This document shows positions 1 through 8,332 of a DNA stretch of 64,000 nucleotides, piece by piece. The stretch lies in the NCBI GenBank assembly GCA_964236735.1, contig CAXSFM010000006.1:186001-250000 (forward strand), given 5' to 3'. The notes beneath the pieces are model-generated. The model did no database searches. It saw only the letters and a list, made by a program, of their open reading frames with translations, and was not told the origin of the DNA. This stretch comes from JAIVJG01 sp964236735 (GTDB lineage: Bacteria > Acidobacteriota > Blastocatellia > Pyrinomonadales > Pyrinomonadaceae). Both the position numbers and the translations under genes were made by a program. Position 1 is the first letter of the stretch, and each line of letters opens with the position of its first letter.

Positions 1-1605
1 GGCGAGCACGGCGACGGGCAGTCGCGCGCCGAGTTGCTGCCGAAGATGTTCGGCGAGGAGTTAGTAGAAGCGTTCCGCGAGTTCAAATCCATCTGGGACC
101 CTGAGTGGAAAATGAATCCCGGCAAGGTCGTCAACGCTTACCGCATGGATGAGAATTTGCGAATCGGGACGAATTACGATCCGCCGCAATGGAAGACGCA
201 TTTCCAGTTTCCCAAAGATCAACACAGCTTCTCGCGCACCGTCCTGCGCTGCGTCGGCATCGGCGAATGCCGCCGGCACGAGCAGAGCACGATGTGCCCG
301 AGCTATCGCGTGACGCGCGAGGAAGAGCATTCGACGCGCGGGCGCGCGCGCCTGCTCTTCGAGATGTTGCAGGGCGAAGTCATCAAGGGCGGCTGGAAGA
401 GCGAGGAGGTGAAAGGCTCGCTCGATTTGTGCATGGCGTGCAAAGGCTGCAAGGGCGACTGCCCGACCTACGTTGACATGGCGACGTATAAGGCCGAGTT
501 TCTGTCGCACTATTACGAAGGCCGCCTGCGCCCGCGCCACGCCTACGCCTTCGGCCTCATTCGACGCTGGGCGCAACTCGCCTCGCTCGCGCCGCGCGTG
601 GTGAACTTCATCACGCAGACTGCGCCTTTGAGCAGCATCGCCAAATTGATGTCCGGCATGGCGCCGGAGCGACAGATTCCCGCCTTCGCTACGCAGACTT
701 TCAAGAGTTGGTTTCGTCAACGTGAAGCGAACAGCGGAGCTTCCCGATCTTCAATCGGCAATCCGCAATCCGCAGGCAAGCGTGTCATCCTATGGCCTGA
801 CACCTTCAACAATCACTTTCACCCGGAGACGGCGCAGGCCGCCGTCGAGGTATTGGAAGCGGCTGGTTTCCACGTCGTCGTGCCGGAGCGGAACTTGTGT
901 TGCGGTCGCCCGCTCTACGATTACGGGATGCTCGATCTCGCCAAGCGTTGGTTGCGGCAAATCATCGAGACGCTGCGCGAGGAGATTAGAAACGGCACGC
1001 CGCTCGTCGCGCTGGAGCCGAGTTGCGCGGCGGTCTTCCGCGACGAACTCATCAACCTTTTTCCGAACGACGAAGACGCCAAACGGCTCTGCGCGCAGAC
1101 CTATCTCCTGAGCGAGTTTCTCGAACAGAAAGCGCCGGACTTCAAGCCGTTGCAACTCGCGCGCAAGAAGGCCATCGCGCACGGGCATTGCCATCACAAG
1201 GCGCTCGTGAAGATGGACGCAGAGGAGTCCGTCTTGCAGAAGTTGGGGCTTGATTGCGAGACGCTCGATTCGGGTTGCTGCGGCATGGCGGGTTCGTTCG
1301 GTTTCGAGAAAGCGCACTACGACACGTCCGTCAAAGTCGGCGAACTCGTTTTGCTGCCCGCCGTGCGCGCGGCGGCTAATGACACGCTCGTCATCGCCGA
1401 CGGCTTCAGTTGCCGCGAGCAGATTTCGCAGGTGGCGAAGCGGCGCACGCTGCATCTCGCCGAAGTGATTCAGATGGCGATGCGCGAAGGCGTCGCGCCG
1501 GTGGAGGGCGACGAGACGAAAACGCCGGACGACAAAGGAGACGCGGAGGGACGTGCGCCAACCGCCGTTCAACCGCCTGAACTGATGGTCACGGGCGCGG
1601 GATGA
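1..1605 (+). CDS. FAD-linked oxidase / iron-sulfur fusion oxidoreductase (5' end outside window)
   Basis: The reading frame is open from base 1, and its first residues GEHGDGQSRAELLPKMFG are the C-terminal signature of GlcD-type FAD-linked oxidases, so the FAD domain lies upstream of the window. Next come two ferredoxin-like cysteine groups (CVGIGEC...CPSY and CMACKGCKGDC, about residues 84-154 of the visible 534). Two CCG-type cysteine-rich motifs follow (NLCCGRP near 306 and SGCCGMAGSFG near 432), typical of GlcF/GlpC/heterodisulfide reductase-like proteins. Known family members oxidise 2-hydroxy acids such as lactate or glycolate and pass electrons through the Fe-S clusters to the respiratory chain; the substrate here cannot be read. 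The last ~35 residues (Asp/Lys-rich, then Pro-rich) are a low-complexity tail. The truncation is an effect of the window edge. Confidence 0.9.
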   Translation, partial: GEHGDGQSRAELLPKMFGEELVEAFREFKSIWDPEWKMNPGKVVNAYRMDENLRIGTNYDPPQWKTHFQFPKDQHSFSRTVLRCVGIGECRRHEQSTMCPSYRVTREEEHSTRGRARLLFEMLQGEVIKGGWKSEEVKGSLDLCMACKGCKGDCPTYVDMATYKAEFLSHYYEGRLRPRHAYAFGLIRRWAQLASLAPRVVNFITQTAPLSSIAKLMSGMAPERQIPAFATQTFKSWFRQREANSGASRSSIGNPQSAGKRVILWPDTFNNHFHPETAQAAVEVLEAAGFHVVVPERNLCCGRPLYDYGMLDLAKRWLRQIIETLREEIRNGTPLVALEPSCAAVFRDELINLFPNDEDAKRLCAQTYLLSEFLEQKAPDFKPLQLARKKAIAHGHCHHKALVKMDAEESVLQKLGLDCETLDSGCCGMAGSFGFEKAHYDTSVKVGELVLLPAVRAAANDTLVIADGFSCREQISQVAKRRTLHLAEVIQMAMREGVAPVEGDETKTPDDKGDAEGRAPTAVQPPELMVTGAG

Positions 1606-1700
1606 GCTTTACGTTATCTGCCTCTGCTACGTCATGGCAGATGGCGGACACTGAAGAGTTTTGTACTTAACGAGTCAGAGCAAAGGATCGAGTCAAGTCA

Positions 1701-2237
1701 ATGGCAGAGAAGCAGAACAAACGACAGGCGACGAAACAAGGCGGAGGCGTGGCGCAGATTTTTGACGGCTACAAGGGCGGTGAAGAGATGCCGCTCGCTG
1801 GCTATGCGATAGTGATGGGCACGTACAATGCGGCGTTTGCGGCGCTGTTGCTGGCGGCGAAACAATCAAAGCGCGAACTGCCGGAGCGCATCTCTTACGG
1901 CGATCTGGCGTTGCTCTCAATCGCCACCTACAAATTGAGCCGCCTCATCAGCAGCGACCGCGTGACGAGTCCTCTGCGCGCTCCCTTCGTCGAGTACGTC
2001 GAGCCGGCGGGCGCGAGCGAGGTCAAAGAGAAAGTGCGCGGCACAGGTATGCAGCGCGCCGTCGGCGACCTGTTAACGTGCCCCTTCTGTCTCGGCCCGT
2101 GGGTGGCGACGGCGCTCGCGTTCGGGCTGGTCTTCAAGCCGCGCGCGACGCGCTTAATCGGCGGCATCCTGGCGGCAGCGACCGTCTCGGAATTCCTCAA
2201 TCACGCGACGGCGGCGATTAAGAAGAGCGAAGATTAG
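1701..2237 (+). CDS. DUF1360-family small membrane-associated protein
   Basis: A 178-residue protein with the DUF1360 hallmarks: TYKLSRLISSDRVTSPLRAPF in the middle and LLTCPFCLGPWVATALA further on. Hydrophobic stretches lie at about residues 30-55, 123-140 and 150-165, so it is probably an inner-membrane protein. The function of the family is unknown. The first ~25 residues (AEKQNKRQATKQGG...) are polar and unstructured. It begins 95 bases after the Fe-S oxidoreductase and is followed 20 bases later by the SDR gene on the same strand, so it may share a transcript with the latter. The start ATG has only a distant AAGGA. Confidence 0.8.
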   Translation: MAEKQNKRQATKQGGGVAQIFDGYKGGEEMPLAGYAIVMGTYNAAFAALLLAAKQSKRELPERISYGDLALLSIATYKLSRLISSDRVTSPLRAPFVEYVEPAGASEVKEKVRGTGMQRAVGDLLTCPFCLGPWVATALAFGLVFKPRATRLIGGILAAATVSEFLNHATAAIKKSED

Positions 2238-2257
2238 CGAAGGCTACCGGAGGGAAA

Positions 2258-3370
2258 ATGGAGACGGACAAGGCGGCAGTGGAAAATATGCTTGAGGAGG
2301 AGGCGCGCATCAGCGGCGACGAATCCATCCGGGCAGGCTCTCAGCAGGCGCGAGACCCCGGCGCGACGGGCAGGCCGGAAGTGGTGGTCATCACCGGAGC
2401 TTCGGCGGGTGTGGGACGCGCCGCCGCGCGCGAGTTCGCCAAACGTCGAGCGCACATCGGTCTCATCGCGCGCGGGGCGGACGGGCTGGAAGGCGCGCGG
2501 CGAGAGGTTGAGGCCGCAGGCGGGCGCGCGCTCGTGTTAAAGACGGACGTGGCGGATGCCGAAGCGGTCGAGCGTGCGGCGGCACTTGTCGAAGAGAAGC
2601 TCGGCCCGATTGACATCTGGATTAACAACGCGACCTCGTCCGTCTTCGCGCCCGTCACAGAGACCAGCGCGGACGAATTCAAGCGCGTTACGGAAGTCAC
2701 CTATCTCGGTTGCGTCTATGGCACGATGGCGGCTCTCAAGCGTATGCAGCCGCGCAATCGAGGCACGATTGTGCAGGTCAGTTCCGCGCTCGCCTTTCGC
2801 GGCATCCCTTTGCAGGCGGCCTACTGCGGCGCGAAACACGCCATCGCGGGCTTCACCGAATCCCTGCGCTGCGAGTTGATTCACGACAACTCGAACGTAC
2901 ACGTCACAATGGTTCACATGCCCGCTTTGAACACGCCGCAGTTCAGTTGGAACAAGTCTCGCCTGCCGAGACAGCCGCAACCTGTGCCGCCCATTTTTCA
3001 GCCGGAAGTCGCCGCCGAGGCGATTTACTACGCGGCGCATCACCGGCGGCGCGCGATGAGCGTCGGCTCTCCGACGGTGCAGGCGATCTGGGGCGAGAAG
3101 GTCGCGCCCGGACTGCTTGACTATTACTTAGGGCGCACGGGCTACGACGCGCAGCAGACGGACGAGTTGATTGACCCGCACCGTCCCGACAATTTGTGGG
3201 AGCCGGTGGCAGGCGATCATGGCGCGCATGGAATTTTCGACGCGCGCTCGTCTTCGTTCAGCCCGCAGTTGTGGGCGAACATGCACCGCAGAGTTTTAGC
3301 CATCGCCGGGGCGGGCGTCGCTGCCGCCGCCGGACTTGCCTGCGCCGCGCTGTGGCGGAGAAAGCGTTGA
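2258..3370 (+). CDS. SDR-family NAD(P)-dependent oxidoreductase with C-terminal membrane anchor
   Basis: A classical short-chain dehydrogenase of 370 residues. It has the dinucleotide-binding TGASAGVG at 46-53, NNA at 123-125, a catalytic Ser at 175-176, and the YxxxK pair Y189/K193 (YCGAK). It is longer than a typical 250-residue SDR. A 40-residue polar N-terminal extension precedes the Rossmann fold, and the end (about 345-366, VLAIAGAGVAAAAGLACAALW then RRKR) is a single hydrophobic segment with a positive tail, which suggests membrane attachment. GGAGG lies just before the ATG. The substrate is unknown. It precedes the two glycoside hydrolase genes on the same strand. Confidence 0.88.
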   Translation: METDKAAVENMLEEEARISGDESIRAGSQQARDPGATGRPEVVVITGASAGVGRAAAREFAKRRAHIGLIARGADGLEGARREVEAAGGRALVLKTDVADAEAVERAAALVEEKLGPIDIWINNATSSVFAPVTETSADEFKRVTEVTYLGCVYGTMAALKRMQPRNRGTIVQVSSALAFRGIPLQAAYCGAKHAIAGFTESLRCELIHDNSNVHVTMVHMPALNTPQFSWNKSRLPRQPQPVPPIFQPEVAAEAIYYAAHHRRRAMSVGSPTVQAIWGEKVAPGLLDYYLGRTGYDAQQTDELIDPHRPDNLWEPVAGDHGAHGIFDARSSSFSPQLWANMHRRVLAIAGAGVAAAAGLACAALWRRKR

Positions 3371-3424
3371 GCCTTCGTCGCCGGACGAGGACGATTTTGA
3401 TTTGCGCTGTGGAGGTTTGAACTC

Positions 3425-4891
3425 GTGCCTGATTTTTCGTGCCACCTCTCTGATGCGGCGATGCCGCTTTCGCATTCATGGGAACACACCATCGGCAGCG
3501 GCCACGCGCCGCTCGCTTTGCGCGCCGATTGGCAGGCGCAACTGCGACGCGCTCACGACGAACTCGGCTTTCGTTACGTGCGCTTTCACGGCTTGCTCTC
3601 GGACGACATGGGCACGCTCATCAATCACGCCGGCAAGCTGCTCTACTCGTTCTTCAACGCCGATCAAATCCTCGACTTTTTAATGTCCATCGGAATGCGC
3701 CCCTTCGTCGAATTGAGTTTCATGCCCGAAGCGTTGGCCTCGGGAAGCCATACGGTTTTTCATTACAAAGCCAACGTCACTCCGCCGCGTGATTACAAAG
3801 AGTGGGCAGCGTTCATCAATAAGCTGGTGACACATTGGACGAACCGTTACGGCGTCGAGGAAGTGCGCGAATGGTTCTTCGAGGTGTGGAACGAGCCGAA
3901 CCTGCCGGACTTCTGGCAGGGCACGCAGGCGAATTATTTCAATCTCTACCGGCACACCGCCAAAGCGATTAAGAAGGTTGACGGCGGCTTGCGCGTCGGC
4001 GGCCCCGCGACGGCGAAGAACGAGTGGGTCAAAGAGTTTCTCGACTTCTGCGCGAAGAAAAAAGCGCCGGTAGATTTCGTCAGCACTCATCACTACCCGA
4101 CCGATGCGCTCGGCAATGAAGGAGACGACACCATCACGCAACTGGCGAACAGTCGCCGCAGCCTGCTCAGAGAGCAGGCGCAGGACACCTTCCGTCGCGC
4201 GGCTGGCAAGCCCGTCTATTATACGGAGTGGAACGCCTCCTCGAACCCGCGCGATTCCCTGCACGACGAGCCATATGCGGCGGCGTTCATCACGAAGACC
4301 ATCATGGAGACGAACGGGCTGGTCGAAGGCTACAGCTTCTGGACGTTCACGGACATCTTTGAGGAGAACTATTTCCCCTCGCAGCCCTTTCACGGCGGCT
4401 TCGGCTTGCTCAATTTGCACGGCATCCCGAAGCCAACTTATCGCGCTTACGAATTGCTCCATCGCCTCGGCGACGAAACTTTGCTCGTTGACGGAATTGA
4501 CGATACGGTGGACGCATGGGTCATCCGCAAGGAAGCGTCCGTCACCGTGCTGTTGACGAACCACGCGCTGCCGCGCCACCACATCAAGACGAAACAAGCG
4601 CGCATCAAGTTAACCGGCGCGTCCGTGCCGCCGCTCGCCGCTTACGTCGAGCGGATTGACGAGACACACGCGAACGCGCCGCGCGCGTGGCGCGAAATGA
4701 AGCGACCGGAATATCTGCGCCGGGTGGACGTGGAGCAATTGCAGGCCGTCTCTCGCCTCTCGCAGGAGCCTTTTCCTTTCGTGTACGAAGACCAGATTGT
4801 TCATCTCGACATCGCGCTGCCCGCTCACGGCGTGGCGGCGATTACGCTTGAATTCGCTCCCGACTCGTTCGGCGGAGGTCGTCAGAAGTGA
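3425..4891 (+). CDS. GH39-like glycoside hydrolase (beta-xylosidase/iduronidase family)
   Basis: A 488-residue (beta/alpha)8-type glycosidase without an obvious signal peptide. WNEPNLPDFWQG carries the probable acid/base Glu157, and YYTEWNASSNP carries the probable nucleophile Glu268; the spacing and contexts match family GH39. After the barrel, the C-terminal part (VTVLLTNHALPRH onward) looks like the usual beta-sandwich. The start is GTG at 3425 because a clean GGAGG sits nine bases upstream (3411-3415). The stop overlaps the start of the next gene (GTGA, 4888-4891), so the two hydrolases are translationally coupled. The substrate is inferred only from the family: a beta-linked xyloside or another beta-glycoside. 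Confidence 0.85.
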   Translation: MPDFSCHLSDAAMPLSHSWEHTIGSGHAPLALRADWQAQLRRAHDELGFRYVRFHGLLSDDMGTLINHAGKLLYSFFNADQILDFLMSIGMRPFVELSFMPEALASGSHTVFHYKANVTPPRDYKEWAAFINKLVTHWTNRYGVEEVREWFFEVWNEPNLPDFWQGTQANYFNLYRHTAKAIKKVDGGLRVGGPATAKNEWVKEFLDFCAKKKAPVDFVSTHHYPTDALGNEGDDTITQLANSRRSLLREQAQDTFRRAAGKPVYYTEWNASSNPRDSLHDEPYAAAFITKTIMETNGLVEGYSFWTFTDIFEENYFPSQPFHGGFGLLNLHGIPKPTYRAYELLHRLGDETLLVDGIDDTVDAWVIRKEASVTVLLTNHALPRHHIKTKQARIKLTGASVPPLAAYVERIDETHANAPRAWREMKRPEYLRRVDVEQLQAVSRLSQEPFPFVYEDQIVHLDIALPAHGVAAITLEFAPDSFGGGRQK

Positions 4892-6207
4892 GCCGCTCAT
4901 CATCACAAGTAAAACAGCCGCCTTTCAGTGAGAAGGCGTTGTACAAGCTCCAGGAGAGTACGTTCGGATACTTTCTCAAAGAGACCAACCCGGCGAACGG
5001 GATGACGCCGGATAACACGCGGCAGAACTCGCCCGCCAGCATCGCCGCCATCGGCTTCGCGCTGACGGCTTACACAATCGGCGTCGAGCGCAAGTGGCTG
5101 ACGCGCGCCGAAGCGGTCGAGCGCGTGCTCACGACCCTGCGATTTTTCTGGAACGGCGCGCAGGGCACAGAGCCTGACGCGGTCGGCTACAAAGGGTTTT
5201 ATTATCACTTCCTCGACATGCAGACCGGACAGCGCGCGCCTGGCTCCGAGCTGTCAACCATTGACACGACATACTTGCTCGCGGGCGCGCTGGCTGCCGC
5301 CGGATACTTCGATGCGGACGCGGCTGACGAGCAGGAGATACGCACGCTCGCTGACGCGCTTTACAGACGCGCCGATTGGCAGTGGGCGCAGAACGGCGGA
5401 AAGACGGTGAGCATGGGCTGGACGCCGGAGAGCGGTTTTCTGCCGCACCGTTGGGAGGGTTACAGCGAGGCGTTGATTCTCTATCTCCTCGCGCTCGGCT
5501 CGCCGACTCATCCGGTCACGCAAGACGCTTACGCGGCGTGGACTTCAACCTATCAATGGAGAGAGCTTTACGGCTTTGAATTTCTCTACGCCGGGCCGCT
5601 CTTCATCCATCAACTCTCGCACGTCTGGATTGATTTTCGCGGCATTCAAGACGAGTTCATGCGCGCGCGCGGCATTGATTATTTCGAGAACAGTCGCCGC
5701 GCCACCTACGTGCAGCAAGCATACGCGATTGACAACCCGCACAAATTCACCGGCTACAGCGAACACTGCTGGGGCATCACGGCGAGCGACGGCCCCGGCC
5801 CCGCCACGCGCCGCATCAAAGGCGTCGAGCGTCGCTTCTTCGACTATCGCGCGCGCGGCATTCCTGATGGGCCGGATGACGGCACGCTCGCGCCGTGGGC
5901 GGCGCTCGCCTCGCTGCCGTTCGCGCCGGAACTCGTGCTGCCGACGATCAGGCGTTTTGACGAGACGTATCCTGAGATGACGAGCAAGTACGGCTTCAAG
6001 TGCAGCCACAACCCGACGTTCTCCGTCAAGTCACAAAAGGGATGGATTTCGGAAGGTTATTACGGACTCGATCAGGGGCCTATCGTGATGATGATCGAGA
6101 ATTATCGCTCCGGCTTTCTCTGGCGGCTGCTCCGCAAATGTCCTTACCTCGTGCTGGGTCTGCGCCGCGCCGGATTCACCGGCGGCTGGCTCACGCCGCA
6201 CAATTAG
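4888..6207 (+). CDS. Glucoamylase-like family protein (PF10091/COG5368 type)
   Basis: A 439-residue alpha/alpha-barrel type protein with features of the 'glucoamylase' family also found at the end of cyclic beta-glucan synthases: FGYFLKETNPANGMTPDN near the start, SPASIAAIGFALTAYTIGVER, GWTPESGFLPHRWEGYSEA, and HCWGITASDGPGP around residues 290-303. No signal peptide is visible. It starts at a GTG that overlaps the GH39 stop by four bases, so the pair is probably made together and acts on the same glycan. It ends only 11 bases before the convergent end of the injection-system operon, with no obvious terminator hairpin between them. Confidence 0.82.
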   Translation: MSRSSSQVKQPPFSEKALYKLQESTFGYFLKETNPANGMTPDNTRQNSPASIAAIGFALTAYTIGVERKWLTRAEAVERVLTTLRFFWNGAQGTEPDAVGYKGFYYHFLDMQTGQRAPGSELSTIDTTYLLAGALAAAGYFDADAADEQEIRTLADALYRRADWQWAQNGGKTVSMGWTPESGFLPHRWEGYSEALILYLLALGSPTHPVTQDAYAAWTSTYQWRELYGFEFLYAGPLFIHQLSHVWIDFRGIQDEFMRARGIDYFENSRRATYVQQAYAIDNPHKFTGYSEHCWGITASDGPGPATRRIKGVERRFFDYRARGIPDGPDDGTLAPWAALASLPFAPELVLPTIRRFDETYPEMTSKYGFKCSHNPTFSVKSQKGWISEGYYGLDQGPIVMMIENYRSGFLWRLLRKCPYLVLGLRRAGFTGGWLTPHN

Positions 6208-6218
6208 CGGCACTCCTG

Positions 6219-6527
6219 CTACCTGCGCTTCGCGTCTTCCACATCCTTTTCGTGGCGCGCGCTCGCGTGCGATTGCTCGGCCAGCAGACGCGCGAGCCGT
6301 GCATTGCCGACGCGGCGCTGCATGGCCGCAACCTGACGCGCCTGCTCGACGGCGCCCTCCGTGTACGCGGCGGCGGCGGGCGACAGGGACGCCGCGTGCG
6401 CGTCCGCAGGTAAACGGTTCGCCGTCTGAGGCGCAACCGATTTCTCGTGCGCTTCGTGCGCCGCGACCACCGCAGCAGCAGGCGGCGACTTCTCGTGTCC
6501 TTCTTCGAGTGCCTTAATTTTTTCCAT
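6219..6527 (-). CDS. Small protein carrying the effector-type MQRxVGNxRLxRLL motif
   Basis: 102 residues, rich in Ala, Glu and His, with no catalytic domain. Residues 69-82 read MQRRVGNARLARLL, almost identical to MQRSVGNARLSRLL at residues 79-92 of the DUF4157 effector in this operon. The same short motif is common near the N terminus of DUF4157 proteins. The ATG at 6527 is chosen over the in-frame GTG at 6548 because a G-rich ribosome site precedes it. It is the last gene of the injection-system operon. It could be an accessory cargo, a loading adaptor, or a remnant of an effector N terminus. That it is translated is likely; its function is unknown. Confidence 0.6.
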   Translation of the reverse strand: MEKIKALEEGHEKSPPAAAVVAAHEAHEKSVAPQTANRLPADAHAASLSPAAAAYTEGAVEQARQVAAMQRRVGNARLARLLAEQSHASARHEKDVEDAKRR

Positions 6528-6584
6528 CTCAATCCCCCGAACTATCACGAACTCACGGGCGCACGCGCCTGACGCATCAACTCT

Positions 6585-7484
6585 TCATACCGCGCCCCTG
6601 ATGTCCGCGAGAGCGCGCCGCGCCTGCTCACTATAACGACCGCGCGCGTCGTGCGCGATTGCCCCCTCGAAGCATTCGACGGCTCGCTCCGGCAGCCCCG
6701 CATCGGCGCAAGCGTAACCGAGATTGAACAAATGCGCGGGGACGCGCGGCTCACGACGTAACAATTCTTCAAACAGCGCGACGGCCTTGCGCGACTCGCC
6801 CGCCGTGTTGTATGCGACGCCGAGACTCGACGACGCCTGCGGATAATCCGGCACGACCGCCAAGACCGCTTCGAGCGACGCGATTGCCTCGCGGCATCGC
6901 CCCTGATGCAGGCGAGCCACGCCGAGGTGATAACGCGCGGGCGCATAAGAATCATCGAACGCCAGCGCCCTCCCGAACAACTCCGACGCCCGCTCCAACT
7001 CTCCGCGAAAGAACCAGCCCACGCCCAAAGCCGTCGCTGACCCGGCATCATCCGGCGACAAACTTTCCGACGCCTTCTCAAACGCCGCGCACGCTTCTTC
7101 CCTCAACCCTGCGCTCATGCACAACAACCCCAGATTGTGCTGCGCCTCCGCATCCTCCAGCGCGCTCTCAAGATACAGACGATACGCCGCCATCGCTTCA
7201 TCTGCCCGTCCCGCGAGTTGATGAAGCAATGCCAGATTGCGCTGCGGCTTCAGGTAATCCGGCTTCGACGCGACGGCCTGACGGTAAGCCTCCCCCGCTT
7301 CCTCGTAGCGTCCAAGCTTGCACAGCGCATTGCCGAGGTTGTTGAGGATGATTGCATTGGGCGACCCAATGGCCGACGCTCTCTCAAAACAGTCTAGGCT
7401 CTCTACCGTCTCGCCACGCACGAGATGAAGATAGCCGCGAGCGTTCAGAGTCTGCTGACTATCAGCTTTCAAGGACGAAGACAT
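6585..7484 (-). CDS. Tetratricopeptide-repeat protein
   Basis: A 299-residue soluble protein made almost wholly of TPR units of about 34 residues, for example LNNLGNALCKLGRYEEAGEAY, AEAQHNLGLLCMSAGLREEA and YHLGVARLHQGRCREAIASL. No signal peptide, membrane segment or enzyme domain is seen. AAGGAG lies upstream of the ATG. It sits between the putative immunity gene and the small motif protein at the 3' end of the injection-system operon, so it may be a scaffold or chaperone for cargo or assembly. That role is inferred from position only. Confidence 0.85.
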   Translation of the reverse strand: MSSSLKADSQQTLNARGYLHLVRGETVESLDCFERASAIGSPNAIILNNLGNALCKLGRYEEAGEAYRQAVASKPDYLKPQRNLALLHQLAGRADEAMAAYRLYLESALEDAEAQHNLGLLCMSAGLREEACAAFEKASESLSPDDAGSATALGVGWFFRGELERASELFGRALAFDDSYAPARYHLGVARLHQGRCREAIASLEAVLAVVPDYPQASSSLGVAYNTAGESRKAVALFEELLRREPRVPAHLFNLGYACADAGLPERAVECFEGAIAHDARGRYSEQARRALADIRGAV

Positions 7485-7553
7485 AGCGTCTCCTTGTACC
7501 TATTGGATGGGACATGCTCTATTCGTCATTTGGCTCCGTCGGCCCAGGTAAGT

Positions 7554-8318
7554 TCAAAACGCTAACGGGTGCGACTCTCGGAGTAAAGGTGACAAGGGTT
7601 CTATCAGGAGGCCCTTCATGCCTGCGCCTTGAAGAATATGTATCACATCTCCCGAAGCGACGAGCCGGGGTCTCCATCGCAATGTTGCTAATGGTATCTG
7701 TACGATCTCGCTGGCGGCTAAACCTACGTTCTCCAGCTTGGAGATATTGTCGCTTGTTATGACATCTCTCCCGTCGCTCCGCACTGCATAAGTGCCCGGC
7801 GGTTCCTGATTAGGCCCGACGTAAACAGGCAATGGCACGATGATAGGCTGCGGTAGGCGCTCTGTGATATTCATCAACCACAGATCGCGCCCGTCCGAAC
7901 TGCTGACGGTCATCCAGCTCACTCTCTGCACCAAACCCTCCAGCAATTCTCTGACATGCGGCCTCACCACAATGCTCTCGCTCGCGTAATCCTTCGCAAT
8001 GTCGTTCGCTCCGAGACGAGACACATCCACAACACTGTGATTGATGAGTAAGTCTTCGGCAACTTCAACACTAAAGTAGAATGCCGGGTAGTCTATTACT
8101 TCTTCGGGGTCGAGATGGAAAGAATAGAATGTTTCCGCTTTCATGCCGTAGCGCGCCAGCAGTTCCAGTGCATCCCGCCATATGCGCTCGTCAGGGAAAA
8201 TGAAAATGGTCGTTCTTCCACGAGCATAGACGGAAAAGCGGCGCAGGAATTCTTCCGCGCCATGGAGGATGCCACTTTGGCTATACATCTCAGCCTCGAT
8301 TAAGAATTGCGTTCGCAT
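7554..8318 (-). CDS. Unrecognised protein directly downstream of the nuclease effector; candidate immunity protein
   Basis: 254 residues, no family recognised, no signal peptide or membrane segment. It reads as a compact globular protein with clear hydrophobic periodicity (for example TIFIFPDERIWRDALELLARYG and PIIVPLPVYVGPNQEPPGTYAV). It starts 14 bases after the stop of the DUF4157-HNH effector. Base composition is lower than in the operon core: 48% GC over bases 7681-7740, against 73% over 9301-9360 inside the effector. Polymorphic toxin tips are usually followed by a cognate immunity gene of this size and position, so immunity is the best guess. No direct sequence evidence supports it. 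Confidence 0.6.
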   Translation of the reverse strand: MRTQFLIEAEMYSQSGILHGAEEFLRRFSVYARGRTTIFIFPDERIWRDALELLARYGMKAETFYSFHLDPEEVIDYPAFYFSVEVAEDLLINHSVVDVSRLGANDIAKDYASESIVVRPHVRELLEGLVQRVSWMTVSSSDGRDLWLMNITERLPQPIIVPLPVYVGPNQEPPGTYAVRSDGRDVITSDNISKLENVGLAASEIVQIPLATLRWRPRLVASGDVIHILQGAGMKGLLIEPLSPLLRESHPLAF

Positions 8319-8332
8319 CCTACAACCTCAAT

